Positions 18,588 through 28,075 are shown, numbered from the stretch's first letter. The stretch: 64,000 bases of DNA from Bacillus sp. 1780r2a1 (GCA_024134725.1 CP099863.1:1359501-1423500); one strand, 5' to 3'. The notes: generated by a model not told the origin, from the letters alone. Program-made: numbers and translations.

Positions 18588-19919
18588 GTGGCATTTGAAT
18601 TTAAACTGCCGGATATCGGTGAAGGTATCCACGAAGGTGAAATCGTAAAATGGTTCGTAAAAGCTGGAGATGAAATCGATGAGGATGATGTACTTGCCGA
18701 AGTACAAAACGACAAAGCTGTTGTTGAAATCCCATCTCCTGTAAAAGGTAAAGTATTAGAAGTTAAGGTTGACGAAGGTACAGTAGCAACTGTAGGTCAA
18801 GTTATCGTAACTTTTGATGCTCCTGGTTATGAAGACTTAAAATTCAAAGGCGACGACCATGACGATGCGCCAAAACAAGAAGAAGCTCCAAAAGAAGAAG
18901 AGCAAGTTCAAGCAACAGCTGAAGCTGGACAAGACGTAGAAAAAGCAGCAGCTAACGCACAACCACAAGCTGAAGTAGATCCAAACCGCAAAGTTATTGC
19001 TATGCCTTCAGTTCGTAAATATGCTCGTGAAAAAGGTGTAGACATTAAAGCTGTTCCAGGATCAGCGAAAAACGGCCGTATCGTAAAGGAAGACATCGAT
19101 AGCTTCTTATCTGGTGGCTCAACTGCAGCAGCTTCAACAGCAACTGAAGAAGCTCCAGCGGCAACTGAAGCAGCACCAAAAGCAGCAGCTACAGCTACAG
19201 CAATTCCAGAAGGTGACTTACCAGAAACTCGTGAGAAAATGAGCGGTATTCGCCGTGCAATTGCAAAAGCAATGGTTAACTCTAAGCAAACAGCGCCTCA
19301 CGTAACATTAATGGACGAAATTGATGTAACAGCACTTGTTGCACACCGTAAGAAGTTCAAATCAGTAGCAGCTGACCAAGGTATTAAATTAACATTCTTA
19401 CCTTATGTTGTTAAAGCATTAACTTCTGCACTTAAGAAGTTCCCAGCTCTTAACACATCTATTGATGATTCTACTGATGAAGTAATCCAAAAACACTACT
19501 ACAACATCGGTATCGCGGCTGATACTGAAAAAGGTCTTTTAGTACCTGTAGTGAAAAATGCTGACCGCAAGTCTGTATTTGAGATTTCTGATCAAATTAA
19601 TGACCTTGCTGGAAAAGCACGTGAAGGTAAGCTAGCTCCTGCTGAAATGAAAGGCGCTTCTTGCACAATCACAAACATCGGTTCTGCTGGTGGACAATGG
19701 TTCACGCCAGTAATTAACCACCCAGAAGTTGCAATCTTAGGTATCGGACGCATTGCTGAAAAACCAGTTGTACGCGACGGTGAAATTGTAATTGCTCCAG
19801 TATTAGCATTATCTCTAAGCTTTGACCACCGTATCATTGATGGTGCAACAGCTCAAAACGCTCTTAACCAAATTAAGCGTTTATTAAATGATCCAGAATT
19901 ATTATTAATGGAGGCGTAA
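18588..19919 (+). CDS. pdhC: Dihydrolipoamide acetyltransferase (E2 of pyruvate dehydrogenase)
   Basis: Core of the complex; transfers the acetyl group to CoA. One lipoyl domain (residues 1-78; the lipoylated Lys lies in VQNDKAVVE) is followed by a charged linker. The E1/E3-binding domain ([16 protein letters not shown]) begins near residue 138. After an Ala/Thr-rich linker comes the catalytic domain ending in [10 protein letters not shown], with the active-site His and Asp. GTG start at 18588 after AGGAGG. 443 residues, as expected for one lipoyl domain. Confidence 0.97.
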   Translation: MAFEFKLPDIGEGIHEGEIVKWFVKAGDEIDEDDVLAEVQNDKAVVEIPSPVKGKVLEVKVDEGTVATVGQVIVTFDAPGYEDLKFKGDDHDDAPKQEEAPKEEEQVQATAEAGQDVEKAAANAQPQAEVDPNRKVIAMPSVRKYAREKGVDIKAVPGSAKNGRIVKEDIDSFLSGGSTAAASTATEEAPAATEAAPKAAATATAIPEGDLPETREKMSGIRRAIAKAMVNSKQTAPHVTLMDEIDVTALVAHRKKFKSVAADQGIKLTFLPYVVKALTSALKKFPALNTSIDDSTDEVIQKHYYNIGIAADTEKGLLVPVVKNADRKSVFEISDQINDLAGKAREGKLAPAEMKGASCTITNIGSAGGQWFTPVINHPEVAILGIGRIAEKPVVRDGEIVIAPVLALSLSFDHRIIDGATAQNALNQIKRLLNDPELLLMEA

Positions 19920-19922
19920 TAA

Positions 19923-21335
19923 ATGGTAGTAGGAGATTTCCCAATCGAAACTGATACTCTTGTCATTGGTGCTGGCCCTGGTGGTTACGTTGCAGCAATT
20001 CGTGCAGCTCAACTAGGACAAAAAGTAACAATCGTTGAAAAAGGTAACCTTGGTGGTGTATGCTTAAACGTTGGTTGTATTCCTTCAAAAGCATTAATCG
20101 CAGCAGGTCACCGCTTCGAAGAAGCAAAACACTCAGAAGATATGGGTATTTTTGCTGAAAATGTAACTGTTGACTTTACAAAAGTTCAAGAGTTCAAAAA
20201 CGGCGTAGTAAACAAACTTACTGGCGGTGTTGAAGGCTTACTTAAAGGGAATAAAGTAGACATCGTAAAAGGTGAAGCTTACTTCGTAGATAGCGAAACT
20301 GTACGTGTAATGGATGAAAATTCTGCACAAACGTATAAGTTTAAAAATGCAATTCTTGCAACTGGTTCTCGTCCAATCGAGATTCCAGGATTCAAATTCT
20401 CTGAGCGTGTAATCAACTCTACAGGTGCTTTAGCGCTTAAAGAAGTTCCTAAAAAATTAGTTGTAATCGGTGGAGGTTACATTGGTACTGAGCTTGGTAC
20501 TGCTTATGCTAACTTCGGAACTGAAGTAACATTTGTTGAAGCAGCTGATGAAATCTTAGCTGGTTTCGAAAAACAAATGAGCTCTCTTGTAAAACGTAAC
20601 CTTAAGAAAAAAGGAAACGTTGAAATCTTCACTAAAGCGATGGCTAAAGGTGTAGAAGAAACTGCTGATGGCGTTAAGGTAACGTTTGAAGTTGGTGGAG
20701 AAGCAAAAACAGTTGAAGCTGATTACGTATTAGTAACGGTTGGTCGTCGTCCAAACACTGACGAGCTTGGTCTTGAGCAAGTTGGCGTAAAAATGACTGA
20801 TCGCGGTGTAATCGAAACTGACAAGCAATGCCGTACGTCTGTAAGCAACATCTATGCAATTGGTGATATCGTTTCTGGACCACCACTTGCACACAAAGCT
20901 TCTTACGAAGGTAAAATTGCTGCTGAAGCAATCGCTGGTGAGCCAGCTGAAATTGACTACTTAGGAATTCCAGCTGTTGTATTCTCTGAGCCTGAGCTTG
21001 CAAGCGTAGGTTACACAGAAGCACAAGCGAAAGAAGAAGGTTTAGCAATTCAAGCTTCTAAATTCCCATTCGCGGCTAACGGACGTGCACTTGCACTTAA
21101 CGCTGCAGAAGGATTCTTAAAGCTAATCACTCGTAAAGAAGATGGCGTTGTAATCGGTGCTCAAATTGCTGGTCCAAGCGCATCTGACATGATCGCTGAA
21201 CTTGGTCTTGCAATCGAGAGCGGTATGACTGCTGAAGATATTGCATTAACAATCCATGCTCACCCAACATTAGGTGAGATTACAATGGAAGCAGCTGAAG
21301 TAGCAATTGGAAGCCCAATTCACATTGTAAAATAA
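19923..21335 (+). CDS. pdhD: Dihydrolipoamide dehydrogenase (E3)
   Basis: Flavoprotein that reoxidises dihydrolipoamide with NAD. It has an FAD-binding [13 protein letters not shown], the redox pair CLNVGC near residues 47-52, an NAD-binding [10 protein letters not shown] and the C-terminal catalytic HAHPTLGE. 470 residues. It starts 3 bp after pdhC with GGAGG in the pdhC end. Last gene of the operon. It may also serve 2-oxoglutarate and branched-chain dehydrogenases. Confidence 0.97.
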   Translation: MVVGDFPIETDTLVIGAGPGGYVAAIRAAQLGQKVTIVEKGNLGGVCLNVGCIPSKALIAAGHRFEEAKHSEDMGIFAENVTVDFTKVQEFKNGVVNKLTGGVEGLLKGNKVDIVKGEAYFVDSETVRVMDENSAQTYKFKNAILATGSRPIEIPGFKFSERVINSTGALALKEVPKKLVVIGGGYIGTELGTAYANFGTEVTFVEAADEILAGFEKQMSSLVKRNLKKKGNVEIFTKAMAKGVEETADGVKVTFEVGGEAKTVEADYVLVTVGRRPNTDELGLEQVGVKMTDRGVIETDKQCRTSVSNIYAIGDIVSGPPLAHKASYEGKIAAEAIAGEPAEIDYLGIPAVVFSEPELASVGYTEAQAKEEGLAIQASKFPFAANGRALALNAAEGFLKLITRKEDGVVIGAQIAGPSASDMIAELGLAIESGMTAEDIALTIHAHPTLGEITMEAAEVAIGSPIHIVK

Positions 21336-21341
21336 TATATG

Positions 21342-21375
21342 AAAAAGCTCGTGCCTAAAGGCACGAGCTTTTTTG
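21342..21375 (+). terminator. pdh operon terminator
   Basis: A perfect 14-bp stem (AAAAAGCTCGTGCC/GGCACGAGCTTTTT) with a TAAA loop, followed by T. Confidence 0.93.
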
Positions 21376-21441
21376 TTGTAAAACGTGGGCAAGCTGCATA
21401 TAAGTGATGTAAGTGCATGATTTAAAAGTGAGGAATGAGCT

Positions 21442-21684
21442 ATGATAAAACCCTTTTTATATGGCTTACAGCTGATAGTTTGGACCGGCTATGCGACGGT
21501 GGAGCTGTTATCAAAACGTGATGAGCTAACAGCAAAAGTTATTCTTTTCTTCGTATTTGCTTATTTAGCATATGGAATTGCAGAGATGAATGTACACTCT
21601 AAAAGAAAAGCGTTCTTTTTGACTTGTAGCTCTCTTTTTGTGTTTTTTCTGGGGTATACTATCCTTTTTTTATTTATTAATTGA
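21442..21684 (+). CDS. Small integral membrane protein, unknown
   Basis: An 80-residue protein with three predicted membrane segments (about residues 5-20, 31-50, 57-78) joined by short charged turns (SKRDEL and HSKRK). A GTGAGGAATGAG stretch precedes the ATG. I do not recognise the family. It lies between the pdh operon and a betaine transporter, where B. subtilis has slp, a lipoprotein gene this one does not resemble. Probably real given the ribosome-binding site and its own terminator. Confidence 0.65.
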   Translation: MIKPFLYGLQLIVWTGYATVELLSKRDELTAKVILFFVFAYLAYGIAEMNVHSKRKAFFLTCSSLFVFFLGYTILFLFIN

Positions 21685-21730
21685 TAATAAAAGGATTATT
21701 TCGTTTAATGTGAAATTATAACATAGTGAA

Positions 21731-21762
21731 AGAAGCATTCCAAAAAAGGGAATGCTTCTTTT
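21731..21762. terminator. Bidirectional terminator
   Basis: A perfect 11-bp stem AGAAGCATTCC/GGAATGCTTCT separates the small membrane protein gene from the BCCT transporter gene. Confidence 0.9.
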
Positions 21763-21763
21763 C

Positions 21764-23287
21764 TTAGATTTTTTTAGGATGTACATTTGCCTTTTTCAAT
21801 TCTTCTCTAAACGATTTGATGAGGGAGAAGACCGTAAGTACCAATACGATTGAAAATGGTAGTGCAGCAATAATGGCGGCTGTCTGAAGCGCATCTAATC
21901 CACCAGTCCAAAGTAAAATAACGGCAGTTAAAGTTTGAACCAGTCCCCAAATGAACTTCACGGAATTCGATGGATTTAAGTCACCGTTCGTCGTTTGCAT
22001 GCCAAGAACAAATGTTGCAGAGTCGGCTGACGTAATGAAGAAGGTAGCAATTAAACAAATAGCAATAATGGACATGACCGTTCCGAATGGAAATTGTTCT
22101 AATACATAAAAAAGAGCTACTTCTGAACCTCGTTCGTTAATGACATCCATAACCGGTATGTTTTTAAAGTAATCTAAATGAATAGCCGATCCACCGAATA
22201 CAGAAAACCATAGTCCACCAAATATTGTTGGGACTGCTAACACGCCAATTAAAAACTCTCGAATCGTACGTCCGCGGGAAATACGCGCTATAAAGGTTCC
22301 AACAAATGGAGCCCAAGCAATCCACCAAGCCCAATAAAAAATCGTCCAATCCTGAACCCACGTATTGTTATCAAATGGACTTAAGCGGAAACTCATGGAT
22401 GGTAAATATTGAATATAAGACCCGATTGTTGTGACGAATAGGTCCATTATAAAGTTTGTAGGGCCAGCAAACAGCAAGAACAGCATTAATAAAATAGCTA
22501 AGACAATATTGGTATTGCTGAGATATTTAATCCCTTTATTAAGCCCTGTTTGTGCAGATAGCATAAATAGGACTGTAACAGAAATAATGACAATTAGCTG
22601 TGTAGTAAAGTTGTTATCAATAGCTGGAGATAAATAAGAAAGGCCACCTGTAATCTGAATGGCTCCCAAACCAAGAGATGTGGCGACACCAAATACCGTT
22701 GCAAACACGGCAATAACGTTGATAAGCGTACCTAACCCTCCGTCTAAGCGTTTACCTAGGAGAGGACGCAAAATGTTACTGATTACAAAAGGATACCCCT
22801 TACGAAATTGGAAGTACGCAAGTGCCAAAGCAAGCACGGAATAAATAGCCCAAGGATGTAATCCCCAGTGAAAAAAAGAATACCGCATGGCCGCTCTAGC
22901 AGCTTCTGCTGTATTTCCATCTCCGGAAGGGGGCGTATGAAAATGGTTAATAGGTTCAGAAGCTCCCCAGAATACTAACCCAATTCCCATCCCTGCACTA
23001 AACAGCATGGCAAACCAAGATATATAGCTGTATTGAGGTTCGTCTTCTGTCTTACCTAACTTAATATTCCCATAGCGTGAGAAAATTAAAAATAGCGTAA
23101 ACCCTAAAAATAGGGTAGCAGCTAATAAGTAATACCAGCCAAATTTTTCAATAATAAATTGATGAATAGAATTGGTAACAGGTGTTAAAGCAGCACTTCC
23201 AAGGGTGCTTTCTGGAATGACTCCCCAAATAATAAACAAAACGGCAATAATAACAGAAAACAAAAACACTGGCGTCAGCTTTTTCAA
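21764..23287 (-). CDS. BCCT-family glycine betaine/compatible solute transporter (OpuD-like)
   Basis: Sodium-coupled uptake of betaine-type osmoprotectants. Twelve membrane segments are predicted in 507 residues. The family signature WAWWIAWAPFVGTFIARIS lies near residues 320-340 and the AGMGIGLVFWG glycine stretch near 98. The TTG start at 23287 is preceded by AAAGGAGTG. The charged C-terminal tail is short. Likely osmotically regulated by analogy with OpuD. The exact substrate (betaine, choline, carnitine) is not determined by sequence. Confidence 0.92.
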   Translation of the reverse strand: MKKLTPVFLFSVIIAVLFIIWGVIPESTLGSAALTPVTNSIHQFIIEKFGWYYLLAATLFLGFTLFLIFSRYGNIKLGKTEDEPQYSYISWFAMLFSAGMGIGLVFWGASEPINHFHTPPSGDGNTAEAARAAMRYSFFHWGLHPWAIYSVLALALAYFQFRKGYPFVISNILRPLLGKRLDGGLGTLINVIAVFATVFGVATSLGLGAIQITGGLSYLSPAIDNNFTTQLIVIISVTVLFMLSAQTGLNKGIKYLSNTNIVLAILLMLFLLFAGPTNFIMDLFVTTIGSYIQYLPSMSFRLSPFDNNTWVQDWTIFYWAWWIAWAPFVGTFIARISRGRTIREFLIGVLAVPTIFGGLWFSVFGGSAIHLDYFKNIPVMDVINERGSEVALFYVLEQFPFGTVMSIIAICLIATFFITSADSATFVLGMQTTNGDLNPSNSVKFIWGLVQTLTAVILLWTGGLDALQTAAIIAALPFSIVLVLTVFSLIKSFREELKKANVHPKKI

Positions 23288-23458
23288 TTAGCTCGCACTC
23301 CTTTCGTGAAACAAATCTCTTATGTACAGTTTCTCTTTTAACCTTTTTTACTATACATGAAACCATCTTTATGATGTCTCTATGCAATACGATTCATCTT
23401 TCGTTTAAGACAATGTCAAAGAGGACAAAATGACGTAATAATAGAAAGGGGAGTCCGT

Positions 23459-24475
23459 ATGAAAAAAAGAGTATGGCTAACTGTAGCAGTTTTAATGGCG
23501 TGTACCGTCTTTTTATTTATGAAGTTAAGTACCGAAGAAAAAGTAGGGTATGTATATAAGAAAGGAAAACCCTATTTAGATATGACGACTGAATCACTTG
23601 CTTATAATTCTGTATACAGCCCAATTGATCGTCAGCTTCAGCTTGTTGTTGCAGACAACGTTTACACATTTATTGAAAATGTACCCGTAGTCCAGATCAA
23701 TAATGAACTTGTTCCACTTGCAAAAAAAGACTTTTTTATTCAAAACAACCGAGCTTTTTTGTCAGCATCATTTTTGGAAAAACATGAACCTAGCTACGTT
23801 AAAATGAAGGCATCTTATGCTATTTTAAAATCATCTGAAGCAAATGAATCAGCAGCTCAAGCTGTTAGTACTAGGCAGTTTACAAGAGAAGAAGTAATGC
23901 AATATATGAGTGGGTTAACATCGCCGTTAGAAAATGCCAAAGCAGATACGTTTCCTTCTCATTTACCAGGAGCTAATCGTACATATCGTCATGGCTTTCA
24001 TGAAGGGTTAGATTGGTATACATACTCAGCAGGGGTAGTTGTCAATAAAGAAACTGAAGTATACGGAATGGGGAAAGGAAAAGTGGTACGGGTAGATCAT
24101 GATTATAAGCCTTATAAATCGGTCGAGCAGCGAAATAAAGATTTAGCATATTGTAAAGAGGTTCAAAAGACTCCTGCTTATATTCTCGATAGGCTGCGTG
24201 GGAGACAAGTATGGATTCAATATGACAATGGCATGCAGGCACGATTTGCTCACCTGAATCAAGTCGATTCAGAGTTAAGCGTAGGTGACGCGGTTACAGA
24301 AGAGACGTTAATTGGTTATGTTGGCAATTCAGGTACAAGCGGAGAGGTGCAAAAGGATAATACAGAATTACATTTGCATGTGGACTTGCTAATTAACGGT
24401 ACGCTGTTTTGGAAAGGGTTATCACAAGAAGACGTTAAGCATGTATTAATTAGCCAACTGAACAATAATGAATAG
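23459..24475 (+). CDS. Secreted or membrane-anchored M23 family peptidase
   Basis: An N-terminal hydrophobic segment (residues 4-21) acts as signal or anchor, and a ~150-residue unrecognised region follows. The LytM/M23 zinc-peptidase domain starts near residue 178: HEGLD holds the first His and Asp ligands and LHLHVD near residue 302 the HxH motif. The usual QARFAHL strand is present, so the site looks intact. Between the two motifs the domain carries an extra ~45-residue charged loop. The role is probably cell-wall cleavage; a sporulation role is possible but not shown. An AAAGGGGAG Shine-Dalgarno precedes the ATG. Confidence 0.85.
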   Translation: MKKRVWLTVAVLMACTVFLFMKLSTEEKVGYVYKKGKPYLDMTTESLAYNSVYSPIDRQLQLVVADNVYTFIENVPVVQINNELVPLAKKDFFIQNNRAFLSASFLEKHEPSYVKMKASYAILKSSEANESAAQAVSTRQFTREEVMQYMSGLTSPLENAKADTFPSHLPGANRTYRHGFHEGLDWYTYSAGVVVNKETEVYGMGKGKVVRVDHDYKPYKSVEQRNKDLAYCKEVQKTPAYILDRLRGRQVWIQYDNGMQARFAHLNQVDSELSVGDAVTEETLIGYVGNSGTSGEVQKDNTELHLHVDLLINGTLFWKGLSQEDVKHVLISQLNNNE

Positions 24476-24486
24476 CTTATCTTATA

Positions 24487-24514
24487 AAGGCATACATATG
24501 TGTATGCCTTGTTT
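24487..24514 (+). terminator. M23 peptidase gene terminator
   Basis: Stem AAGGCATAC/GTATGCCTT with a 6-base loop, followed by GTTT. Confidence 0.75.
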
Positions 24515-24552
24515 ATGTTTGAATGTCGAAAAAAGACGGTTGAAAAAATAAA

Positions 24553-24604
24553 TGTGACATACTAATTTGGTATTGACAGAATAAATGTTACATACTATTA
24601 TAAT
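24553..24604 (+). promoter_or_regulatory. SR1 promoter with two CcpN-type operators
   Basis: The -35 is TTGACA (24573-24578) and, after 17 bp, the -10 is TATTAT (24596-24601). TGTGACATACT (24553-24563) fits the CcpN consensus TRTGHYATAYW exactly and TGTTACATACT (24586-24596) fits with one mismatch. The copies are direct repeats 33 bp apart, one upstream of the -35 and one reaching the -10. CcpN represses sr1, gapB and pckA under glycolytic conditions in B. subtilis. Confidence 0.8.
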
Positions 24605-24658
24605 ATCAAGAAGAATAAAACGCTTTCAAAAATCTTTGAAACCAAAGGGGAGTTATAC

Positions 24659-24784
24659 ATGGGAACTATTGTATGTCAAACTTGCAACTGCACAATTGAA
24701 CATTTTGAAGATGAGAAAGTGACGCGATTATATTCAAAATGTAAAGATGGAGAATGTCAAGCAAACCATGAAGATTTAGACTAA
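24659..24784 (+). CDS. sr1P: SR1P, GapA-binding small protein encoded in SR1
   Basis: 41 residues beginning MGTIVCQTCNCTIEHFEDEK, close to B. subtilis SR1P (39 residues), with the Cys-x2-Cys and a second Cys pair towards the C-terminus that suggest metal binding. AAAGGGGAG lies 6 bp before the ATG. In B. subtilis SR1P binds glyceraldehyde-3-phosphate dehydrogenase GapA and stabilises gapA mRNA through RNase J1. Identity rests on sequence plus conserved position. Confidence 0.88.
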   Translation: MGTIVCQTCNCTIEHFEDEKVTRLYSKCKDGECQANHEDLD

Positions 24785-24791
24785 TAAATAG

Positions 24792-24822
24792 AAAAAGGTG
24801 CGCATTATAGCGCACCTTTTTT
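24792..24822. terminator. Bidirectional terminator of SR1 and speA
   Basis: A perfect 12-bp stem AAAAAGGTGCGC/GCGCACCTTTTT with an ATTATA loop and T runs on both strands. Confidence 0.93.
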
Positions 24823-26296
24823 ATTGAATTGCTTTATGTTCTTTAATTACACGGAGTGTTTTTAGTTCAAAATCTTCCGGACCTTGAACGGGTAGACCAG
24901 CTTCTAAGTTTGTTTGAATATAACTCAAATTCTCTTCTGTAATAATTTCTCCAGGAATAAAAATTGGAATTCCTGGTGGATACACCATCACGAACTCAGC
25001 AATAATTCGACCAGCTGATTCGTGGAAGGGCACGACCTCCGTTTCAGCATAAAAAGCATCGCGAGGAGTAACTGCTAAGACTGGAATGTCAGGGAGTAAG
25101 ATAGCTGGTTTTATTGCTTTTTCAGCTAAATGATGAACGTCCCTCGACAGCTGCTGTAAAGCATTAAGTAAGCGATCGATGTCTTCTTTGCTGTCTCCTG
25201 GTGTTACAATACATAAAACGTTATATAAATCGGACATTTCAACTTCAATATTGTGTGTCTCGCGCAGCCACTTCTCCACGTCATATCCTGTAATTCCAAG
25301 GTCTGATACGGAAATAATAAGCTTTGTAGGATCTAAATCGTACGTTGCTTTTGTTCCTAAAATCTCACGACCAATACAGTGAATATGTGCGATTTTGTTA
25401 AGCTCCGTGCGCGCATACGCAGCTAATGCAATGGCTTGATTAGCTAGCTTTTCACCTTCTGTAGCTAATCGTTTACGAGCTACGTCCAAAGAAGCCAGTA
25501 AGACATACGATGTAGAAGTCGTTGTTAACATACTTAGGATTGCTTGAACGCGCTGCGGCGATACAAGCCCCTCACGAACGTTTAAAATAGAACTTTGGGT
25601 CATTGATCCCCCAAGTTTGTGAACACTTGTAGCAGCCATATCTGCCCCTGCTTGCATAGCTGATAGCGGTAGCTCATCGTGGAAATGAATATGAACACCG
25701 TGAGCCTCATCAACCAAAACAGGTACCTTATAAGAATGAGCTACTTCAACAATTTTACGTAAATCACCTGAAATTCCGAAGTAAGTTGGGTTAATAACGA
25801 GTACTGCTTTTGCATCGGGATGCTGAGCTAGTGCTTTTTTAACCGCGTCAGTTGTAATTCCATGAGATATACCAAGATTTTCATCAATTTCCGGATGAAT
25901 AAAAACAGGGGTAGCTCCAGAAAACACAACGGCGCTCATAACGGATTTATGAACGTTTCTAGGAACAATGATTTTATCTCCGGGTCCACAAGTTGTCATG
26001 ACCATTGCCATGATAGCTCCGCTTGTTCCTTGAACAGAAAAGAAGGTATGATCTGCTCCGAACGCTTCAGCGGCTAAGTCTTGCGCTTCTTTAATAATGC
26101 CTTTTGGCTGATGTAAATCATCAAGTGGACCAATATTAATTAAATCAATTGAAAGTGCGTTGTCGCCAATAAAATCTTTAAATTCAGGGTCCATACCGTT
26201 TCCTTTTTTATGACCAGGAATATGAAACTGAGTAGGATTTTTTTTTGCATGTTCCACTAACCCTGTGAATAATGGAGTTGAGAATTGAGAAGTCAA
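24821..26296 (-). CDS. speA: Arginine decarboxylase (PLP-dependent, SpeA)
   Basis: Converts arginine to agmatine, the first step of polyamine synthesis. It belongs to the fold-III Orn/Lys/Arg decarboxylases: HIPGHKKG near residue 25, PLP contacts in DEAHGVHIHF, and the Schiff-base Lys in SVHKLGGSMTQSS. 491 residues, against about 490 in B. subtilis. It starts at TTG 26296 with AAAGAGGTG upstream; no ATG occurs before residue 35. A long leader with alternative hairpins precedes it. Confidence 0.96.
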   Translation of the reverse strand: MTSQFSTPLFTGLVEHAKKNPTQFHIPGHKKGNGMDPEFKDFIGDNALSIDLINIGPLDDLHQPKGIIKEAQDLAAEAFGADHTFFSVQGTSGAIMAMVMTTCGPGDKIIVPRNVHKSVMSAVVFSGATPVFIHPEIDENLGISHGITTDAVKKALAQHPDAKAVLVINPTYFGISGDLRKIVEVAHSYKVPVLVDEAHGVHIHFHDELPLSAMQAGADMAATSVHKLGGSMTQSSILNVREGLVSPQRVQAILSMLTTTSTSYVLLASLDVARKRLATEGEKLANQAIALAAYARTELNKIAHIHCIGREILGTKATYDLDPTKLIISVSDLGITGYDVEKWLRETHNIEVEMSDLYNVLCIVTPGDSKEDIDRLLNALQQLSRDVHHLAEKAIKPAILLPDIPVLAVTPRDAFYAETEVVPFHESAGRIIAEFVMVYPPGIPIFIPGEIITEENLSYIQTNLEAGLPVQGPEDFELKTLRVIKEHKAIQ

Positions 26297-26684
26297 CTTT
26301 GCTAAACACCTCTTTAATAAAATAATGAGTGGAGCCAGCTTTTGTATGAAGGTCTCCCGTGCGCTATATTGCTATAACTAAGAATCAGTGGAGATTCATT
26401 CTCCACTGATTAAATGTGCATGACATGTAAACTGTTTTATAAAAATAAAAACAATAAGAAGAAATGTAATTTCATACGTTTTCTTCGTTATGTATTCAAT
26501 AAAACAAATGAATTATAGCACTTATTAATATGTTTGCAAAGGGATTTTTTAAACATATTCGCATTATAAGAAATGAATGTAAGCTTGTGCATAGTGATAA
26601 AGTTTTGTGAAGCTGAATTCATATGATAAAGTATTATTTGAAAGTCCTAGGACAAATACATAAAAAAGTGAGCGGAGGAGTTAG
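26297..26684. other. Divergent speA/yktA intergenic region
   Basis: The gap holds no gene. The half next to speA contains the alternative-hairpin leader (26324-26411). The rest is A/T-rich, with probable divergent promoters that I cannot place exactly. yktA has AGCGGAGGAG as Shine-Dalgarno just before 26685. Confidence 0.45.
26324..26411 (-). promoter_or_regulatory. speA leader with mutually exclusive hairpins
   Basis: On the minus strand AATCAGTGGAGA (26411-26400) pairs perfectly over 12 bp with TCTCCACTGATT (26394-26383). The same arm can instead pair with CTCCACTCATT (26334-26324), with one mismatch, which lies about 9 bases before the speA Shine-Dalgarno. The layout suggests switching of a leader RNA; no ligand is implied. 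Confidence 0.5.
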
Positions 26685-26960
26685 ATGGAATATCAATATC
26701 CTATCTCCCTTGATTGGAGTACAGAAGAAATTATTGATGTGGTTAAATTTTTTGAAAGCATTGAAAAAGCGTATGAAAAAGGAATTGAACGTGAACAGCT
26801 AATGAGTATTTACCGTCGATTTAAAGAAATTGTTCCAAGTAAAGCAGAAGAAAAAACAATTTGCAATGACTTTGAAGATCAAAGTGGATATTCATCTTAT
26901 CGAACAATTCAACAAGCAAAAGCCGGAGAATCTGGTGACATTATTCGTATGAAGAAATGA
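26685..26960 (+). CDS. yktA: UPF0223 family protein YktA
   Basis: A 91-residue cytosolic protein beginning [16 protein letters not shown], the conserved start of UPF0223. It is all-helical by composition, with charged heptads. Conserved next to speA and yktB in Bacillus. Function unknown. Confidence 0.9.
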   Translation: MEYQYPISLDWSTEEIIDVVKFFESIEKAYEKGIEREQLMSIYRRFKEIVPSKAEEKTICNDFEDQSGYSSYRTIQQAKAGESGDIIRMKK

Positions 26961-26962
26961 AG

Positions 26963-26996
26963 AAAAGCCGCAAGATTGTTCTTGCGGCTTTTTTTT
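26963..26996. terminator. Bidirectional terminator between yktA and yktB
   Basis: A perfect 12-bp stem AAAAGCCGCAAG/CTTGCGGCTTTT, followed by TTTT. Confidence 0.92.
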
Positions 26997-27627
26997 ACGC
27001 GTGCGCTTTTTTACTTAGTTCATATAAAGGAGTCAACGTCTTAAATGTATCATCAATTAAATCAATCCATTGTTGGCCAGTCATGTTAACTGCTTCTTCT
27101 TTTGATACGTTAATTCCGCATAAAATCTCTGCTTTTTTAACATGTTCTAATCGCTCAAATAATCCCTTAAGTTCTGTCTCAGACAGGGCGCTCATTTTTT
27201 CAACAGCGGGTTTTGTATGGTCTTTTGACCAAACGAATGATTGAGGAATTTTCTCTTTAATGTGGTCTATTTGGTCAGCGAGTATTCTGCCGTATACAGA
27301 CTTAATTGGTGCTTCGTATATAACTGCAAACCAAACGAAAACGTGAGTACCCCAAAGGCCAATTTGGAAGTGCGGCAACATCTTATAGCCACGTTTATTA
27401 GGAGCGAATGCTACCCATGTATCTTTTGGTGGATTAACCGTTCTACGCGCATGCTTTGCTACATGGACAAACATTTCATTGCCCGTTAATGAGGAAAGTG
27501 TAGGAGCAAAATGTGTACTTAATTCTTCGAATTTAGGACGGATTTGTGTTTTTATTGCTTCCATACGTTCATCTAAACCATCTATTGTAAATACGTTAAA
27601 ATCAGCTTCTGAAAATCCTGCAAACAA
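26995..27627 (-). CDS. yktB: UPF0637 family protein YktB
   Basis: Cytosolic protein of unknown function, about 210 residues. The core [18 protein letters not shown] and [15 protein letters not shown] is the family hallmark. I choose TTG 27627 ([10 protein letters not shown]): it has GGAGG 8 bp upstream and lines up with the homologue's N-terminus. An in-frame TTG five codons earlier overlaps that Shine-Dalgarno. Confidence 0.9.
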   Translation of the reverse strand: MFAGFSEADFNVFTIDGLDERMEAIKTQIRPKFEELSTHFAPTLSSLTGNEMFVHVAKHARRTVNPPKDTWVAFAPNKRGYKMLPHFQIGLWGTHVFVWFAVIYEAPIKSVYGRILADQIDHIKEKIPQSFVWSKDHTKPAVEKMSALSETELKGLFERLEHVKKAEILCGINVSKEEAVNMTGQQWIDLIDDTFKTLTPLYELSKKAHA

Positions 27628-27889
27628 ATTCAATACCTCCAATATCTAATAATAGATAATTCATCTCATATTTCGTAGTGATTTTACCATAGAAAGGGCA
27701 TAATCACCAATTTATTCGCATATGCTTGTCAAAAACACGTCTATCATTTTTTTATAGGTAATCACACAATTTAGTTACATGAAATTGTGCTTCAACATAG
27801 ACTATACTAATCTAATAAAATTCTGAAAATTTAGTTTTATTGAAGCCGTTTGGAGACCATTCATTATTATTGAGAGGGGTGTTTCATCA

Positions 27890-28075
27890 ATGAAACAAGT
27901 GGTGAATATGTATAAGAAGAATGATGGGCAAAAGAGACTAGGAGTTATTCGATTAGAGCTTGATTACGAATTAGCTACGCTTTATGAGGCAATGGTTGAA
28001 AATAATGAAGAGAAAAAGAATCAGTGCAAACAAAAGCTAGAAAAGCTTCGTCAAGAAATGATTGCTCTGCAATAA
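27890..28075 (+). CDS. ykzI: Small helical protein, YkzI-like
   Basis: A 61-residue charged helical protein (LELDYELATLYEAMVENNEEKKNQ). It occupies the position of ykzI between yktB and the inositol phosphatase gene in B. subtilis; assignment rests mainly on that position and size. GAGAGGGGTG precedes the ATG, and a hairpin at 28135 closes the unit. Function unknown. Confidence 0.65.
   Translation: MKQVVNMYKKNDGQKRLGVIRLELDYELATLYEAMVENNEEKKNQCKQKLEKLRQEMIALQ

Larger units (their letters stand above)
24609..24823 (+). ncRNA. sr1: Dual-function small RNA SR1
   Basis: About 215 nt from the predicted start to the strong terminator at 24792-24822; B. subtilis SR1 is 205 nt and lies at the same place upstream of speA. 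In B. subtilis SR1 pairs with ahrC mRNA (arginine catabolism activator) and encodes SR1P. A cre-like ATAAAACGCTTTCA (24615-24628) lies just after the start, and TTTCAAA/TTTGAAA can fold ahead of the SR1P ribosome-binding site. The 5' end is predicted, not mapped. Confidence 0.82.

Noticed and set aside
18588-19919. Ala/Thr-rich linker of pdhC as a repeat of separate interest
   Set aside because: Such flexible linkers are a normal feature of E2 acyltransferases.
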